64,000 nt of DNA from Allodiplogaster sudhausi (GCA_945643635.1 CALZFC010000030.1:1823501-1887500); one strand, 5' to 3'. Counted from the first letter of the stretch, positions 35,155-53,594 are shown. Program-made: numbers and translations. Notes: generated by a model from the letters alone, not told the origin.

Positions 35155-35495
35155 CATTTTATCGCTTCTCTCGCTCGTATTCTTTCACAGTTTTGCTTTA
35201 AATTTAAAAAAAATTGCTCTCGCGTTCCCGGTGATTTTCATGCCTAGCCTTGCTATATGAGCCCTGCCTCTTTCATCCTCTTTTGATTGTTGGTTATTAA
35301 AGAATAAGTTAGCATGATGGCCAGGTTTACTGTAATTTGCTGCAGTATTTTATTTATCTCCATCCTTCTCTCGCTCTTCTGTTTTTTCATGCCCATTCGA
35401 TGTATAGGGCTTGCCCGTGAAGTAAAAATTTAGCACAGTGTTCTTTTTTCAATTTGTTGTCAAGATTTAAAATTATCAATCTCTCTTTCTCTCTA

Positions 35496-35544
<49 letters not shown>

Positions 35545-35871
35545 ATCTCTCTATCTCTCTCTCTCTCTCTATCTCCCTTTCTATCTCTCTCTCTCTTTCT
35601 CTCTCTGTTTCCTTTCTTTCTCCCTCTCTTTCTCACTGTCTCTTTTTTCCCTATCTCTCTCTCTCTCTGTCTTTCTCTCTGTCTCCCCTCTCTCTGTGTC
35701 TTTCTGTCCGTCTCTCTTCTCTTTCGTTCTCTCTCGTTCTCTCGCTTTCTCTCTTCCTGTTTCTCTCTTTTTTTTCTCTCTCTCGCTAACTTTCTCCCTT
35801 TTTTTCTCTTCTCTCTCTATATTTCTCTCTCACACCTTCTCTCTTTCCTTCTCTGTCTCTCTCGCTCTCAC

Positions 35872-35948
<77 letters not shown>

Positions 35949-36408
35949 TATCTCTATCATATTCTCACTCTTTCTCTCTCTCTCTCTCTATCTCTCTCTT
36001 TCTCTCTCTCTCTCTCTCACCGAACGGAATGTATGCCCGCGAGTCCGACGCGCGCTGTCTGGCAGCCGAGTGCGCGAATGCCTGCGCCAGCCAACAGCGA
36101 CGTTTCCATGACCTGGCAGAGGAAGGGCGGAAATGAAAGTGAAGACGAGATGTGACGAGGACAAAAATATATGGCGAGAAAATTATGTAAATGGAGAAAC
36201 ATAGAGAAGATGACAAAAATAAGCACTAAAACGCAAATAAACTTTTCAAATATTCTTTTTTCTTGCTTAACTATTTCTTCAAGATTGAAGCTTGAACAAA
36301 AATAAATGACTGAAAAGTTAGGATTTAAAAGAATACAAGAATATCCTTTCTCGCTTCCTCTCTCTCTCTCTCCCTCTCTCTTCCTCCCTCTCTCTCCCTC
36401 TCTCTCCC

Positions 36409-36450
<42 letters not shown>

Positions 36451-36706
36451 TCTCACTCTCTCTCTCCCCCCTCTTTCTCTAACCTCTCCATAGGTCTTCC
36501 ATACAAACTCTCCGTTGACCATCTCGCCGAGATACTCGGCAGCCGCGTCGCGTGCGCCTCCTCGACCGCGACGCAGCACGTCGTAGACGGTCGAGTTGCC
36601 GTCAGGGAGGCCGGTGATGGGCTCTGTCAGAGAAAGAGAGAGAGTGAGAGAGAGAGAGAGAGGGAGAGGGAGATTAAGAGACAGAGAGACAGAGAGACAG
36701 AGAGAC

Positions 36707-36749
<43 letters not shown>

Positions 36750-37021
36750 GAGAGAGAGAAAGAGAGGAGAGAGAGAGAGAGAGAAAGAGAAGCAGATTAA
36801 GAGACAGAGAGACAGAGAGAGAAATAGAGAGAGCGAGGGAGAGAGAGAGAGAGAGAAAGACAGAGGGAGAGAGAAGGAGAGCACAGTTGGATGAGACCGA
36901 AATGATATGTACCATGAAAGAAGACATTCGCCCGAATCCGTTCAGGCCCCGGCAGCAGCCGCGAGTGCTGAGTGACGCGAGGGAAGCGCGCGTTCTCGAT
37001 CGCACCCGATGCCGTATTCAT
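26928..37021 (-). CDS. acs: Long-chain acyl-CoA synthetase (ACSL-like)
   Basis: The enzyme activates long fatty acids to acyl-CoA through an acyl-AMP intermediate. Seventeen exons: 37021-36913, 36623-36484, 36112-36021, 34874-34791, 34548-34377, 31435-31327, 31043-30883, 30549-30428, 30268-30189, 29924-29836, 29566-29454, 29087-28994, 28726-28592, 28420-28265, 27893-27774, 27428-27294 and 27044-26928. They sum to 675 aa, close to other ACSLs. Key motifs in order: the P-loop-like HTSGTTGRPKGVQ split by an intron, SLAHIYEHLM, LVPRLLNK, LMTTGGAPVS, GYGQTEC, GWLHTGDIG, and FKLAQGDFVAPEQIE. The C-terminal LLTSTLKNRR carries the usual hinge-distal Lys. The tenth exon start uses an AAG acceptor to keep phase and is the least certain. 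Introns are loaded with GA/CT tracts, and the longest holds a fold-back element. Confidence 0.93.
27139..27290. repeat. (CT)n tract after an acyl-CoA synthetase donor
   Basis: CT on the plus strand is GA in the transcript; it begins a few bases after the GTGAGG donor of the exon ending at 27294. Confidence 0.85.
28421..28520. repeat. (GA)n tract before an acyl-CoA synthetase acceptor
   Basis: GA on the plus strand is CT in the transcript. It forms the polypyrimidine tract immediately before the exon starting at 28420. Confidence 0.85.
28752..28782. repeat. (TTAA)n microsatellite
   Basis: A run of ATTA/TTAA units inside an acyl-CoA synthetase intron. A similar (TTAA)n tract lies at about 30377-30417. 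Confidence 0.85.
29290..29450. repeat. (GA)n tract in an acyl-CoA synthetase intron
   Basis: GA-rich on the plus strand, so CT-rich in the transcript, starting right after the donor of the exon ending at 29454. It goes against the usual donor-GA polarity in this gene. Confidence 0.85.
30552..30882. repeat. Paired (GA)n and (CT)n tracts filling one intron
   Basis: Plus-strand GA at 30552-30695 and CT at 30746-30882 lie at opposite ends of the intron between exons 31043-30883 and 30549-30428. In the transcript the donor side is GA and the acceptor side is CT, and the two are complementary. Confidence 0.9.
31062..31310. repeat. (CT)n tract spanning an acyl-CoA synthetase intron
   Basis: Impure CT on the plus strand (GA in transcript) fills most of the intron between the exons ending at 31327 and starting at 31043. 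That intron interrupts the AMP-binding TSGTTG/RPKG motif. Confidence 0.85.
31635..32085. mobile_element. Fold-back Tc1/mariner-type MITE in an intron
   Basis: A 451-bp element is palindromic along its whole length. It starts CAGTACCGCCCAACATTTCT at 31635 and ends with the reverse complement at 32085, is flanked by TA on both sides (31633-31634, 32086-32087), and is centred on GCAGCGCAATTGCGCTGC (31856-31873). Arms of about 220 bp differ at only a few positions. It has no coding capacity. CAGT termini and a TA target duplication point to Tc1/mariner transposase mobilisation. It lies in the 2.9-kb fifth intron of the acyl-CoA synthetase. Confidence 0.92.
32090..34370. other. Rest of the long acyl-CoA synthetase intron
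   Basis: Mostly featureless AT-rich DNA. A stretch of higher complexity at about 33600-34170 has short open frames on both strands and could be a decayed repeat, but no transposase or reverse transcriptase motif is visible. Confidence 0.35.
34552..34790. repeat. (GA)n tract before an acyl-CoA synthetase acceptor
   Basis: CT in the transcript, ending at the acceptor of the exon that starts at 34548. Confidence 0.85.
35040..36020. repeat. Long impure (CT)n field in an acyl-CoA synthetase intron
   Basis: CT tracts at 35040-35152 and 35477-36020. The second reaches the donor of the exon ending at 36021, where the transcript reads CG/GTGAGAGAGAGAGA, so the donor consensus merges with the repeat. 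Confidence 0.88.
36353..36885. repeat. CT and GA tracts flanking acyl-CoA synthetase exon 2
   Basis: Plus-strand CT at 36353-36480 adjoins the donor side and GA at 36628-36885 adjoins the acceptor side of the exon 36623-36484. The exon is thus bracketed by CT before and GA after in transcript sense. Confidence 0.88.
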
Positions 37022-37399
37022 CGCTTTTGTTCTCGAGCGCGCAAAAATTTAAAATTTAAATTTTAAAAACTAAAAATAAAACGAGCATAATATTCAAACA
37101 AATTTTGCAAAATAAAAAAAAACTTGGACACATTCCGGAGATTGATATTATTAGTGGCCACGATCCTATTGGCGAGGATAAGAATGCACCCACGCATATT
37201 TCACATGCTCAAGTATCATTTCCATTTGCTTGAGAGCCTACCAGTGATCTCTCTCTCTTTCTCTCGCTGTATTTTCTTTCTATCCTTCTCTTTCTGTCAA
37301 ACTCTGTATATGTTTCACGTATAAATCCGAGAGCCTAGGGCCGCTCTGACCTACAAACCGCAATAGTGCTGTGAGTCGCGCATCATTGTTAGGATAGAA

Positions 37400-37616
37400 G
37401 TAGAGTGGGAGAGGGTGGGAGGGAGAATGAGAGAGAGAGAGTGGTGGGGAGGGAAAGTAAGTGAGAGAGAGAGTGAGAGAGAGAGGTGGAGTGGGGAGTG
37501 AGTGAAAGAGAGACAGAGACAGAGATAGTCAGAGAAATAGAGAGAGAGAAGTGGGGAGGTAATGTAAGTGAGAGAGAGGAAGAGAGACAGAGAGACAGAG
37601 AGACAGAGACAGAGAG

Positions 37617-37647
<31 letters not shown>

Positions 37648-38288
37648 TCCCGTGAAGTGTACGCTACAAAAACGTTCCATCGTTCTCCCTCTTTTGAATT
37701 CTTCGCGAGATTTCAAGTTCGGAAACACAGCCTAGATTCCCACACAGAAAGAGGCCGTTCCACTGTTCCTCTTGCTGAATTATATGAACGAATAAGAATA
37801 ACAGCAATATTCAGCATTTTTATCTAGTGAAAAGAAAGGGGCGAGGGTGGTCTAACAATGTTTTTGCTTGTGTCAATTGAATCATTTGTCTCCTTTCAAG
37901 GACAACTTGTCAAGGAAGGCGCAATAACAAATGACATTACAGATTGCGTAAAAAGAGCGATCGAAAAAGGCGTGATTTCTCCAATTCGTGGCCAAACGGG
38001 TGAAAAAACATCAAATTTTCTCTCTTTCTCCTCACTCTCTTGCTATTTCTTTTCTTTCTCTCTTGCTCTCTCCGCGTTCTCTCTTTCTCTCCCTCTATTT
38101 CCCATTTCTCTCAATACCTTGCCACTCATCTCTTCTCCAAAACGAGGCAGAGAATGAACACACAAACAGTGGTACTTACTTCCTGGTCTAATCTCTTGAA
38201 GACTGCAGGACGAACGAACGCAAGTCAAAGCCGTGCCGACTGCAGAATCACTTTGGCATGAATAATAGGGTAAGAGAAATGTTGTCAT

Positions 38289-38328
<40 letters not shown>

Positions 38329-38392
38329 GAGAGAGAGAGCGAGAGAGAGAAAGGGAGAGAGAGAGGGAGAGAGAGAGAGAGAGAAAGAGAGC

Positions 38393-38430
<38 letters not shown>

Positions 38431-39270
38431 GAGAGAACCCACGAAGTGTAGATTACAAAAACGCTCGGTCGTTCTCTGCGCAAGATTTCAAGTTCGGAGA
38501 GAGCGTAGATTCCCACAGAAAGATGCCATTCCATAGACTTTCGTTGAGCTACCCAATGATTATATGAAAGAATAAGAGCATGATTCCGCATTTTTATCCA
38601 ATGAACGGGAGGGGGGGCTGTTCCATTCCCTTTTTAATGTTTGCCTTGGCATACTGAATCATTTCTCTCATTTCAAGGAAACCTTATGACGGAAAAGTGC
38701 GATCGAAAAAAAGACAATATTACTCCAATTCGGCGGCCCGTTGTTTGTATTCACGACAATTCGAGAAATGAATTTCACAATGCATCAAAGAGTTGTGCCT
38801 ACTGATAAAAATAAACCTTCTCTGTTTCTCTATGACACTCTCCTTGATCTCTTGCTCTCTCCTCAGTCTCCTTCTCTCTCTCTCTCTCCATCTCTCTCTG
38901 ACTCTCTGACCCACTCTCTCTTACTCTCCTCACCTGGCCGTTCTTCACTTCTTCAAAGCGAGGCAAATAATAAACGATACAATTAGAGGAACTTCCTGCT
39001 CTAATCTTTTCAAGAATGCAAGAGTTCGAAAAATTAGGGGCGTGTCGACTGCGGAATCACTTTGGCATGAATAATAGGGTAAGAGACATGTTGGCCTAGA
39101 GAGAGAGAGAGAGAGATAGAGAGAGAGAGGGAGAGAGAGAAGAAGAGAGAGAGATTGAGAGAAATGGAGAAAGAGAGAGAGCAGAAAAGGAGATATGCAG
39201 CGAGATAGAGAGAGAGAGATGAAGAGAGAGCGAGAGAGAGAGAATGAGAGAGAGAGAGAGAAGAGATGTT
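37400..39270. repeat. Diverged tandem duplication of about 790 bp with GA tracts
   Basis: The unit at about 37648-38280 and the unit at about 38437-39093 align in order. Each begins GAAGTGTA..TACAAAAACG, continues with AAGTTCGGA, GATTCCCACA and CATTTTTATC, then GCGATCGAAAAA, and ends CTGC(A/G)GAATCACTTTGGCATGAATAATAGGGTAAGAG before a (GA)n tract. GA tracts lie at about 37400-37650, 38287-38436 and 39096-39268. No coding capacity is evident. Flanks to 40165 show further GA (39500-39610) and nothing recognisable. Confidence 0.8.
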
Positions 39271-40165
39271 GTTCATCTTCAAATACGGAGAGGAAAGTGT
39301 GCGTGTGAGCAGCCAAGGCGAGAGCGAAAAGCGGTTTATTAAGGTAGAATAAGGAGTCACTCGGTTGCGAGAGAAGAGAAGAAAGAAAGTGACAAGAATG
39401 AGACCGCCTGAGTCCGCCTTATATACTTATGAAGATGACTCATGTAGTCGGGTATTCTAATGCATAGTACATACTATGTAGATATTCATTATCTACATAA
39501 AGGAAGAGAGAGAGAGAGAGTGTGTGCGAAGAAGAGAGAGAGAGAGAGAGAGTGGAGAGGGAGAGGGGAGAGAGGGAGAGCGAACAAGAGAGAGGAAGAT
39601 AGAGAAAGAAAAGCATGAGCTATTATGACACCTTGTGCTGGTTTGTATCACTCCCTCTCAACAGTTCAGCACCACGTGCAAAGAGGTAGTTTGTATTCTG
39701 CGCATCTTGGACACAACGACAACTTTCAATTCGAACCTTTGGCCTTTGAACCCAGCTAAAATGCGTTCTCTCCCTCTTCCACTCACTCATACTTTCATTG
39801 ACTCTATCTCCTTCTCTCTGTCTCTCTATCTCTCCACTCTCTCATCCTTTCTCTGCTCTATGTTTATATCCTCCTGCATGCTCTCTTCTGCATTTGTAGC
39901 CGTTATCAGAGCATGTAGTGTTGTCATATTAAAGCGATATTGAATAAACAGCTCGCTTCCTAATAGATCGTATGCTTGTCTTTTTTCGTGAACTGCTGTA
40001 GTAGGTTAAAAAATATGTTTATTAAAATGATATCAACGAAAAAATTGATTGCAAAGTGAAGAAACAAATATATGCAACAACGTGCACAAACAACAACTTT
40101 AACTAATTGACGAGAGTACAAAACATCGTCAAAGATCAATGATCGCTATTCTTCTTTATACTCCT

Positions 40166-41996
40166 TTACTGGGCGGGAGCCGTAACTTCGCCACAATCCT
40201 CGATCGTCACCTAAACAATAGTAATATTATTTTACATTAGCTTTTTTCAGCTCTTGTGATTTCTATATTACACCGAAAATATGAAGAGCAATGATTTGTA
40301 AACTAGCGCGAGAGAACAAAAATTCCCGTAAACATCATCCTTCCATTATTGTAATATATTCCCCCTCCCTCCCCGAAAAAAATTGAGCACCTACAATGGA
40401 TCACAAAGCAAACAGTATGCTACTATACATATTCTTTTTTTAATATCTCTTTTCAGAAAGCCAAGAATCCTCTTTCCTCCCTTACGTGATTGCCAACTCA
40501 TCTTATTCATCAAGTAGTGTTCACATTTTGACGCATAAATCATATTCGTCACTGAGAGTTATTCATAATATTCAACATAATCTCAGCTACCATAATCCCA
40601 ACTACCGTATACCTTGGCTCTCGGTCGTCCGTTGCTCGATCCCTGCTCCTCGACAAGTCTGACGACGTCCATGCCTGCGGTCACCTTGCCGAAGACGACG
40701 TGCTTATCATCGAGCCTGGGGTCAATTGATTTGTCGCCGGTTCTTTCTTCTTATTTTTCCCCCATTTAATATTTATTACTACTCTCTATTAGACTAACAT
40801 CAATATAGGTACAAAATATGTTACAAGTCAAATAGGCCTTTCATTCATGTATAGGTGTTAAATTATTTCCACAATCATCACCCCACTCCCCGACTACGAG
40901 CAGCTAATTAATATGGTTAAATAGCGAAACTATGATTATTGTTTAAATAAATAAAAATTTTAATTAGGAAAGGAAAGAAGTTATCAAAAGAGAGAGAGAG
41001 AGAGAGAGAGAGAGAAAATTGTAGAGAATGATAAAGAGAGAGAGAGAGAGAGAAAAAGAAAGAAAAAAAGAGAGGGGGAAAGAGAGAAATAGAGAAACAG
41101 GGAAGGAAAGAGAAAGAGAGAGAGAGAGAGAGAGGGAAAGTGAGAGGTAAAAAAAGAAACCACGCAGTGTCAGTGGTGCAGATGAAGAACTGGCTTCCGT
41201 TCGTGTTCGGGCCCGCATTCGCCATGCTCAGGCAGCCAGGGCCCGAGTGCTTCAGCTGAAAAACGATTCCACTCTTTTTAATGCGTCATTTTAAGGAGGC
41301 TGAAAATGAGTCATTTTTAAGAAGCTACAGTACAACTACAACAATTTTGCACAATCTTATGTACTACTTGGAAGATATAAAACAAAAAAAACACTCTGAC
41401 AAGTTATATCACGAATAATATTTAGATTTTCATATAGTTTTTTCTTCTTCTTTGATGTGTTATTAATAATTAAAGTGTTTTCCATAAAACTGAAAATTCC
41501 ATAAAAAATGCTGTTGACGTGAGAAATGAAAGAAAAAAAAGTAAGAGTCCAGACCTTGAAGTTCTCATCGGCGAACTTGGCTCCATAGATCGACTCGCCT
41601 CCCGTGCCATCGCCACGCGTGAAATCACCGCCCTGGACAAGAAATTAGATCTTTCTCTCATCCTATTTCGCTCTCTTCTTCTAGACCCCTCTCTCTCTCT
41701 GCCTCTTTCTCTCTCACTCTCGCTTTGTCTCTCTCTCTATCCTGTTCGTCTCTTTTTTCTATTTCTCTTCCCTTTCTCTCGCTCTCTCACTCTCTCTCTG
41801 TCTCTATCTTTCTCTCTCGTTCTCCAACCTGGATCATGAAGTCCGGAATGATGCGATGGAATGCGGATCCCTTGAAGTGGAGTGGCCGGCCACTCTTGCC
41901 CTTTCCTTTCTCGCCTGTGCAGAGTGCGCGGAAGTTCTCCGCCGTCTTGGGGACGACGTCCGAGAAGAGCTGAGAGAATTGTGGAAGTGAAAATAT

Positions 41997-42038
<42 letters not shown>

Positions 42039-42397
42039 AGGGAAAAATAGGGAGAGAGAGAGTGGTTAAGAAATATATAGGTTGAAAGAACGAAGAGAGA
42101 CAGTAAGTACGTCAGAAATATCAGAAAACATCACTCTGAAGGGAAACTAGACAAGTTTACCGAAATGCTAATTGTAAAAGGACGGAAGAAGCAGGCTCAC
42201 TACAGTTTTCAGACATTGTCCTCTCCACCTCGTGGTCAGTCCATCAATGCTCCCTCAGTTCCAATCCTGATGACTTCACTCACCTCAATGTCGATCTTGC
42301 CTGCCGGCTTTCCGTCGATGGCCACTTTCAGGAAGACGGTCGGGTTGGTCGCGGAAGACGCGGGCCGCGAGAACATTGACAGCATGTTGCGCAGCAT
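40166..42397 (-). CDS. Cyclophilin-type peptidyl-prolyl isomerase, possibly mitochondrial
   Basis: Cyclophilins catalyse cis-trans isomerisation of Xaa-Pro bonds and bind cyclosporin A. Six exons (42397-42284, 41969-41829, 41632-41555, 41255-41161, 40715-40613, 40210-40166) give 191 aa. The single domain is complete: [34 protein letters not shown], the catalytic [15 protein letters not shown] with its Arg, [15 protein letters not shown], and [12 protein letters not shown] with the active-site Trp and His. An extra N-terminus ([17 protein letters not shown]) is basic, hydroxylated and free of acids, as in a mitochondrial presequence; this localisation is inference. An acceptor (ttttcag) lies six bases before the ATG, compatible with trans-splicing. 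It lies 0.65 kb downstream of TRMT13 on the same strand. Confidence 0.95.
40986..41152. repeat. (GA)n tract in a cyclophilin intron
   Basis: CT in the transcript, beginning near the donor of the exon ending at 41161. Further tracts in this gene are plus-strand CT at 41655-41825 (GA in transcript, adjoining the donor at 41829) and GA at 42000-42062 (CT before the acceptor at 41969). Confidence 0.85.
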
Positions 42398-43043
42398 TCT
42401 CTCTGAAAAGGGGGAGGGGGTTCATCACAGGAAGAAAGAGGGGGGGGGCAGGATACAGTAGCCTTGAGGGCAAGAAGTGGTCGAGTTAAGCATATCATTT
42501 CACTAGTAATGCCGCTACGCCTAAATTAATAGAACCTACACACAGTTCCGGAAAGGAGACAGTAATAATACTTTAACAAGTCTACAATAACCCGACATGG
42601 AAAAGACCACTTTCAAAATTGCATCCAAAACATGAAAGTTGAGCTCTCTAAAAAGATTCAACAAGTCCTGCATGACAAACCATTAGTCGCCAGCAGCAGA
42701 GGAACGTTAAAAAGAGAAATAAAATCTCCCGAGGGAAACTTATACTACTAAAAGGCAGTGGCGAAGAAGTAAAGGCATAGCGTTGAAAACGCCTACAGAA
42801 CATCTCCCATCCATTTCTGTCGTAACAACTTTATCTCTTAACTATCGTTTCATAGAGGTTAAACAGGCAAGTAAAACAATATACTTATTTTGATAACAAC
42901 AAAACATCATCATCCAAAACAATCACCGTAATCGAGTAAATACAAAAACTACACACAAAAAATCGATATTCAAAGATCCATAATAACAATAAACTGTTGC
43001 TTATAATTAGAATAGTTTTTTTATTAACAGTTATATATATATA
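42398..43043. other. TRMT13-cyclophilin intergenic spacer
   Basis: AT-rich, with a short purine run at 42400-42450. There is no exon. It could hold the cyclophilin promoter or the spacer of a loosely spaced operon; nothing decides between these. Confidence 0.35.
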
Positions 43044-48479
<5,436 letters not shown>

Positions 48480-48811
48480 TTTATAGCCTCTTAATGTAGA
48501 AATGATACTCGAGATATCAAAACACCGCTTGAAACGGATTCTCTCTTCACCTTCACCTCGGGTAACTTTTGCACAAAATTTTAGCAACTTTATTCGGTAA
48601 AGCAAGAAAAAAAGAATCTCAATACATACCTGCCAATGTTCACAATGTGTTTGAGAAGCGAAAGGAGACACCAAGGGCGAGGAGAACTGTTTACGGGAAA
48701 TTAGAACAGAGATAAGGATAGAGAGAGAGAGAGGGAGAGAGAGAGAAATAGAGAGCGAGAAAGAGAGAGAGGAACAAAAGAGAGAGAGAGGAAAGAGGGA
48801 GAGAAAGAGAG

Positions 48812-48855
<44 letters not shown>

Positions 48856-49490
48856 AATCGAAAACAAAAACTGTGTAAATATTCTGCAACTACAAGTGAG
48901 AAGCGCATTTGGAAATATTTTGCCAGTCAATGTTATAAGAGACCGCAGTCGACACCGAAATTATGCACGTTAATCTATCTTATTTCTGCAAAATACATTC
49001 GAGATGCATTCCCTTTAGCTGGGGATCTTTCTTATGCGATTGCAAAAGATGTTTGACAAAAGAATTAGGCCTACACAATGTTTTCTTTCGCTACCTCGAT
49101 GAGACAAGAAATGCGAAAAAAAGAAGGAAATAAACAGGAATAAGCGGTTGTCTTACTCAAAGTTACAAGGAAAATGTCACTCTCTGGGATAAAGTTGTAT
49201 GCTAAACTACAGTAAGAATAATACAAAGAGAAACGCAGATTCATGTGAGCTCAAGAGTAAATTAAATATATATCCCCGATGTTACTGATACAGAAAAAGA
49301 ACCGTCCCTAGTCGGCAAAATTATTCCCAAATCTTTACCAGCAACTATTCAACTATTCATCAGAGAAAATCTATTAAACATACTATTCATCAACTTTAGA
49401 AACCAGCTTTAAACGGACAGATATAGAGCCAAGTTTCATGTAATATTTTGTAGTCGCTGTTACAATGCACCAAACGAATCGCTGCAGGAC

Positions 49491-52400
49491 CTACGATCGT
49501 TTGAGTGGTTGGGAGGGGACGGTGAAGCAGTAGATGCCCAAGTGGTCGCAGAGTTGCTTCGTGATGTTGTAGCAGTAAATGAGAAGGGAGACGTATGCGT
49601 ACGCTGTGGCTGCATAGAGAAGCGGCACTTCGGGCAGCACCAAGTTCCAATACCTGAATTTATTTTCCATTTTACTGCAGGTACCTAAAAATAAAAAATA
49701 AATAAAATGTTTTCCTTATTTTTGCTGTTGTCTGTATTCTCTCTCCATATCGCACGTAACCGGCTTTTAGAAGCAAAAAAAAGAAAAAGAAAAAAAACTC
49801 TAGCAATTTTTCAGTACATTTGGCGTCTGGTCTCCTAAAATTTAATTGCTAAAAAAATTCAGTCGAAACTCAACTCACTGAAGAAGGGAAGTAAGCCACC
49901 CTCAATACTTTTTTTAATAAAAAAAAACTAAATGAAAACAAAAATCGTACTGATTCAGAATGACAACGAGCGGGCCCACGTAAATCCAGTCCCAGATGAA
50001 CAACTCACTGCGGCTCATGTAGGCGACGATCACTCGATTCGTTGCCTAATTATAAAATAAATTTAAATATGATCATTACTAATAAAATTATCAGAAGTTG
50101 CCTAAATATCTACATTTTATTATCAATAACATTATCAGAATAGTTCACCAAAACAACGGGCATCATATTTGGGGGCCTTTGAATCAGCAAAATCGCTTGA
50201 CTTATATGGTGTAGAATACGGTGACAGAGAAACTTTCTGAAGCTTTTGGCTGGTAGAAAATAGATGTGCAACCTGTTTATAGAAAAAAAAAGTTTAGAAT
50301 ACCACATGTTTCCCTATTTCTCTATCCCTGCCCTTTTTTTCCTTTTCTGTATTCTTTATATATAACACTTTTCAAATTCAACAAGTCTCCATAGCTGAAC
50401 CTTGGCTGCGACCGCTCCTAGGAACATGACAAAGACAGCAATGTTATCGGTGTAGATGGCACGCGTGCACTTGGAGTGGATCATCATGAATGGAATGATC
50501 ACGGAGAGGAGAGGAAAGATCGGAAAGATCACCGACGTGCCAGCAACCTAGAATTGACGGGTTTTTACTTCTTTTGCAAACATACTACTCAAAAGCATTG
50601 CTGCACATTACAAAAAAATTTTTAATTAAAAAAACAAATAATAATAATAATAATTCATAAAAATCAATACCGTAGCTCCATTCTTTCCACAACCATCGTT
50701 CATGATCACAGTGAGATAGCTTGCAAATTGCTGGAGAAGTCCAATGAAAGACACGAAGAGCAAGAGGATTCGCAGTTGAAACGCGCCGATGCCTGCAATT
50801 ATTTATTGTTTCTAAACGGATGTTAATAATAGATTTAGTAATTTAAAAAAGGTTAATTAAGTTCCTTTAATCATAACATAAAAAAATAACAATTAAATCA
50901 CCCAAAAATCAAAGATCAAGAAAGTACACTTACCAATCGTCCATAGTTCCGGGCCGATAAGTCCCGTAAGCGCAAGAAGTGAAATAATGATCATCTGAGC
51001 CTCGGTCACGTCGAATCGGGCAAATCTTGAAAAAAAATTCAGGCTAAAAAAAGAAAATTTCACATGAATTATAAATTCTTGTGAAACCGGCCGGATAAGT
51101 AATTTTTTTATTTTAAAAAAAAACCGCAAATACATGGCAAAGAGTAGTGCATTTATGTATAAATGAGATTCAATCAAGAAAACTGCTTACTGTAGCCTTC
51201 CAGTACAGTATGTCGACCAGTGCGCACAGTAGAAGATGGCAATGGAGAGGACGCACACCGGAAAGACGCCAAACACGCCGAGGTCGCCCAGTTTGAAGGC
51301 GTAGCAAATGTGCAGTGTTATGAAGACCTGAACAATTACAAGTCAACAATTTACTGCTGTATTATATTATAAAGACAATAACAATACATTCAAAATTTAC
51401 TGCTACTTTAACCTTAATGCTTCCATGATAGCCTAAATAGAATAGCCAGCTTTATGATATAAATTATTTTTAGTGTAAGAGTTAGAAACACACTATAAAT
51501 GTTTTCTGAAATATACGAAACCTGAGAAACAGAGTCGCAGCCATGGTCAAAGAGCTCGCCCAGTGGAGAGGCGCAGCCGATACGGCGGGCCTGTTGTTCA
51601 TTCATAGGAATTTGCTTTAAAATAATTGATGATTAAGCGACATGCATACTTGCTCTCCCTCTCTCTCTCTTATCGCTCTCTCTCTTTCTCTTCTCTCTAT
51701 CCCACTCTCTTCACCTTTCTCTCTCTCTCTTCTCCTTTCTCTCTCTCTCTCTTCCCCTTTCTCTCTCTCTCTTCTCCTTTCTCTCTCTCTCTCTCTCTCT
51801 TCTCCTTTCTTTCTCTCTCTCTTCTCCTTTCTCTCTCTGTTCTCCTTTCTCTCTCTCTCTCACTCTTCTCCTTTCTCTCACTCTCTCTTCTCCTGTCTCT
51901 CTCTCTTGCTCTCTCTCCTCTCTTTTCTCTCTCTCTCTCTCTTCTCCTTTCTCTCTCTCTCTCTCTCTTCTCCTTTCTCTCTCTCCTCTCTTTTCTCTCT
52001 CTTCTCCCTTCTCTCTCTCTCTCCCTTTCTTCTCCTTTCTCTGTCTCTCTCTGTCTCTTCTCCTTCCTCTCTCTCTTCTCCTTATCTCTCTCCCTCTCTC
52101 TTCTCTCTCTCTCTCTCTTATTTCTCTTCTCTCTCTCCACCACAATACCTGCTTTCCATCAGTAGCATCTAGCGTCTGATAGGCGAAGACGCCTGCGGCC
52201 GCCAAGAAATAAGTCCATCCTGGCGCCGTCTCTTTCGCCGTCGGGCAGTACCTGATAGGATTTATTTATTCATACTTTATTTTTTTCTTTTTGAAATCAT
52301 CAAATTATAGTTTTTAAAAAAAGGATTTGAAACTATGCGAGGAAGAGTTTGATAGAGAATCTTAGAGGGGAAGGATAAAAGAAAGGATGATTGGGAGAGT

Positions 52401-53442
52401 GGGAAGCATAATAGAAGATAGAGAGATAGAGAGAGAGAGACCAGCATAGAACGAGACAGCAGACGAGATTGACGATGAGTCCGAGGAGTGTGATAAGATT
52501 CGGCGCGAGCCACGTCGGGTAGAGCTGTACGACGCGCTCCCAGAAAACCTTAATTAATTTTGACCAATTAATTATGCAATTAAAAAAGTTCATTTTTAAT
52601 TAATTAAAAAATTGCTAGCACATTACGGGCATTTAAAGCGGCAAGTGAGACTATAATTCTTTCTCTTTTTTCAACATCTCACGTTTTCTCCAGACCGGTG
52701 CTTTTCAATTCAATGGCTCTCTCGTTTGCCTATGCCATCATCAATAGTCGCGTTTCTGAATCTACCATCCCTACAAGTTTTCTATTACAAGTTGACCAAA
52801 CTCAGAAAATAGGCGGGAAATTCAAATTCAAATATGCTGACTTTCATGCAAAGCTCGTCGAGCCAGCTCGTGTCCACCGAGCTGTACTCGTGTGCAGCGA
52901 GACGAGCAAGCTGCTCGCGTGAGAGCAGGTGGTCAGCCTGGAAATGATTAATTTTTTTCTTTTATTTCACATAAAAAAAATATATTCGAATTAATTTTTT
53001 TCCGTTGGATAAAAACAATATTTCATTTTCGAGCATTTGTTCTTTTTTTTTTATTTTATCCCACTTCCCGGATAATTTCCTATCGTATTTGCTTTTCCGA
53101 ATACGAGATATATGGTCAGACGGGGATTAGTTAAGATGACTAATTGTAAGTGTGTTAATGGAGCATTTCCTTGGATATAGCGGCTTTCTCTCTCTCTCTC
53201 TCTCTCTGATTCATAAGTATTTCATCATCATTTCATCATGGGCTTCACCTTCTTTCTGCAGCAAAAGTTATCCATTGCAGTTGTAGGAAAAACACAAGCA
53301 CTGCATGAATATGGAAGGTTTTGGCATTTTGACAGAGATTAATAACAGGGGGAATGTCTAGCGCGAAGCCAATTCGTTAAAAGGATGAAGGGGCAAGCTA
53401 GGAAGACAAGTGCTCTCATACTAAGGCTTAGGGCTTAGAAAT

Positions 53443-53501
<59 letters not shown>

Positions 53502-53514
53502 GAGGGAGAGATCG

Positions 53515-53594
<80 letters not shown>

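Noticed and set aside
39295..39770. Possible retrotransposon LTR fragment
   Set aside because: No paired copy, no TG...CA termini and no reverse transcriptase or integrase motif found nearby.
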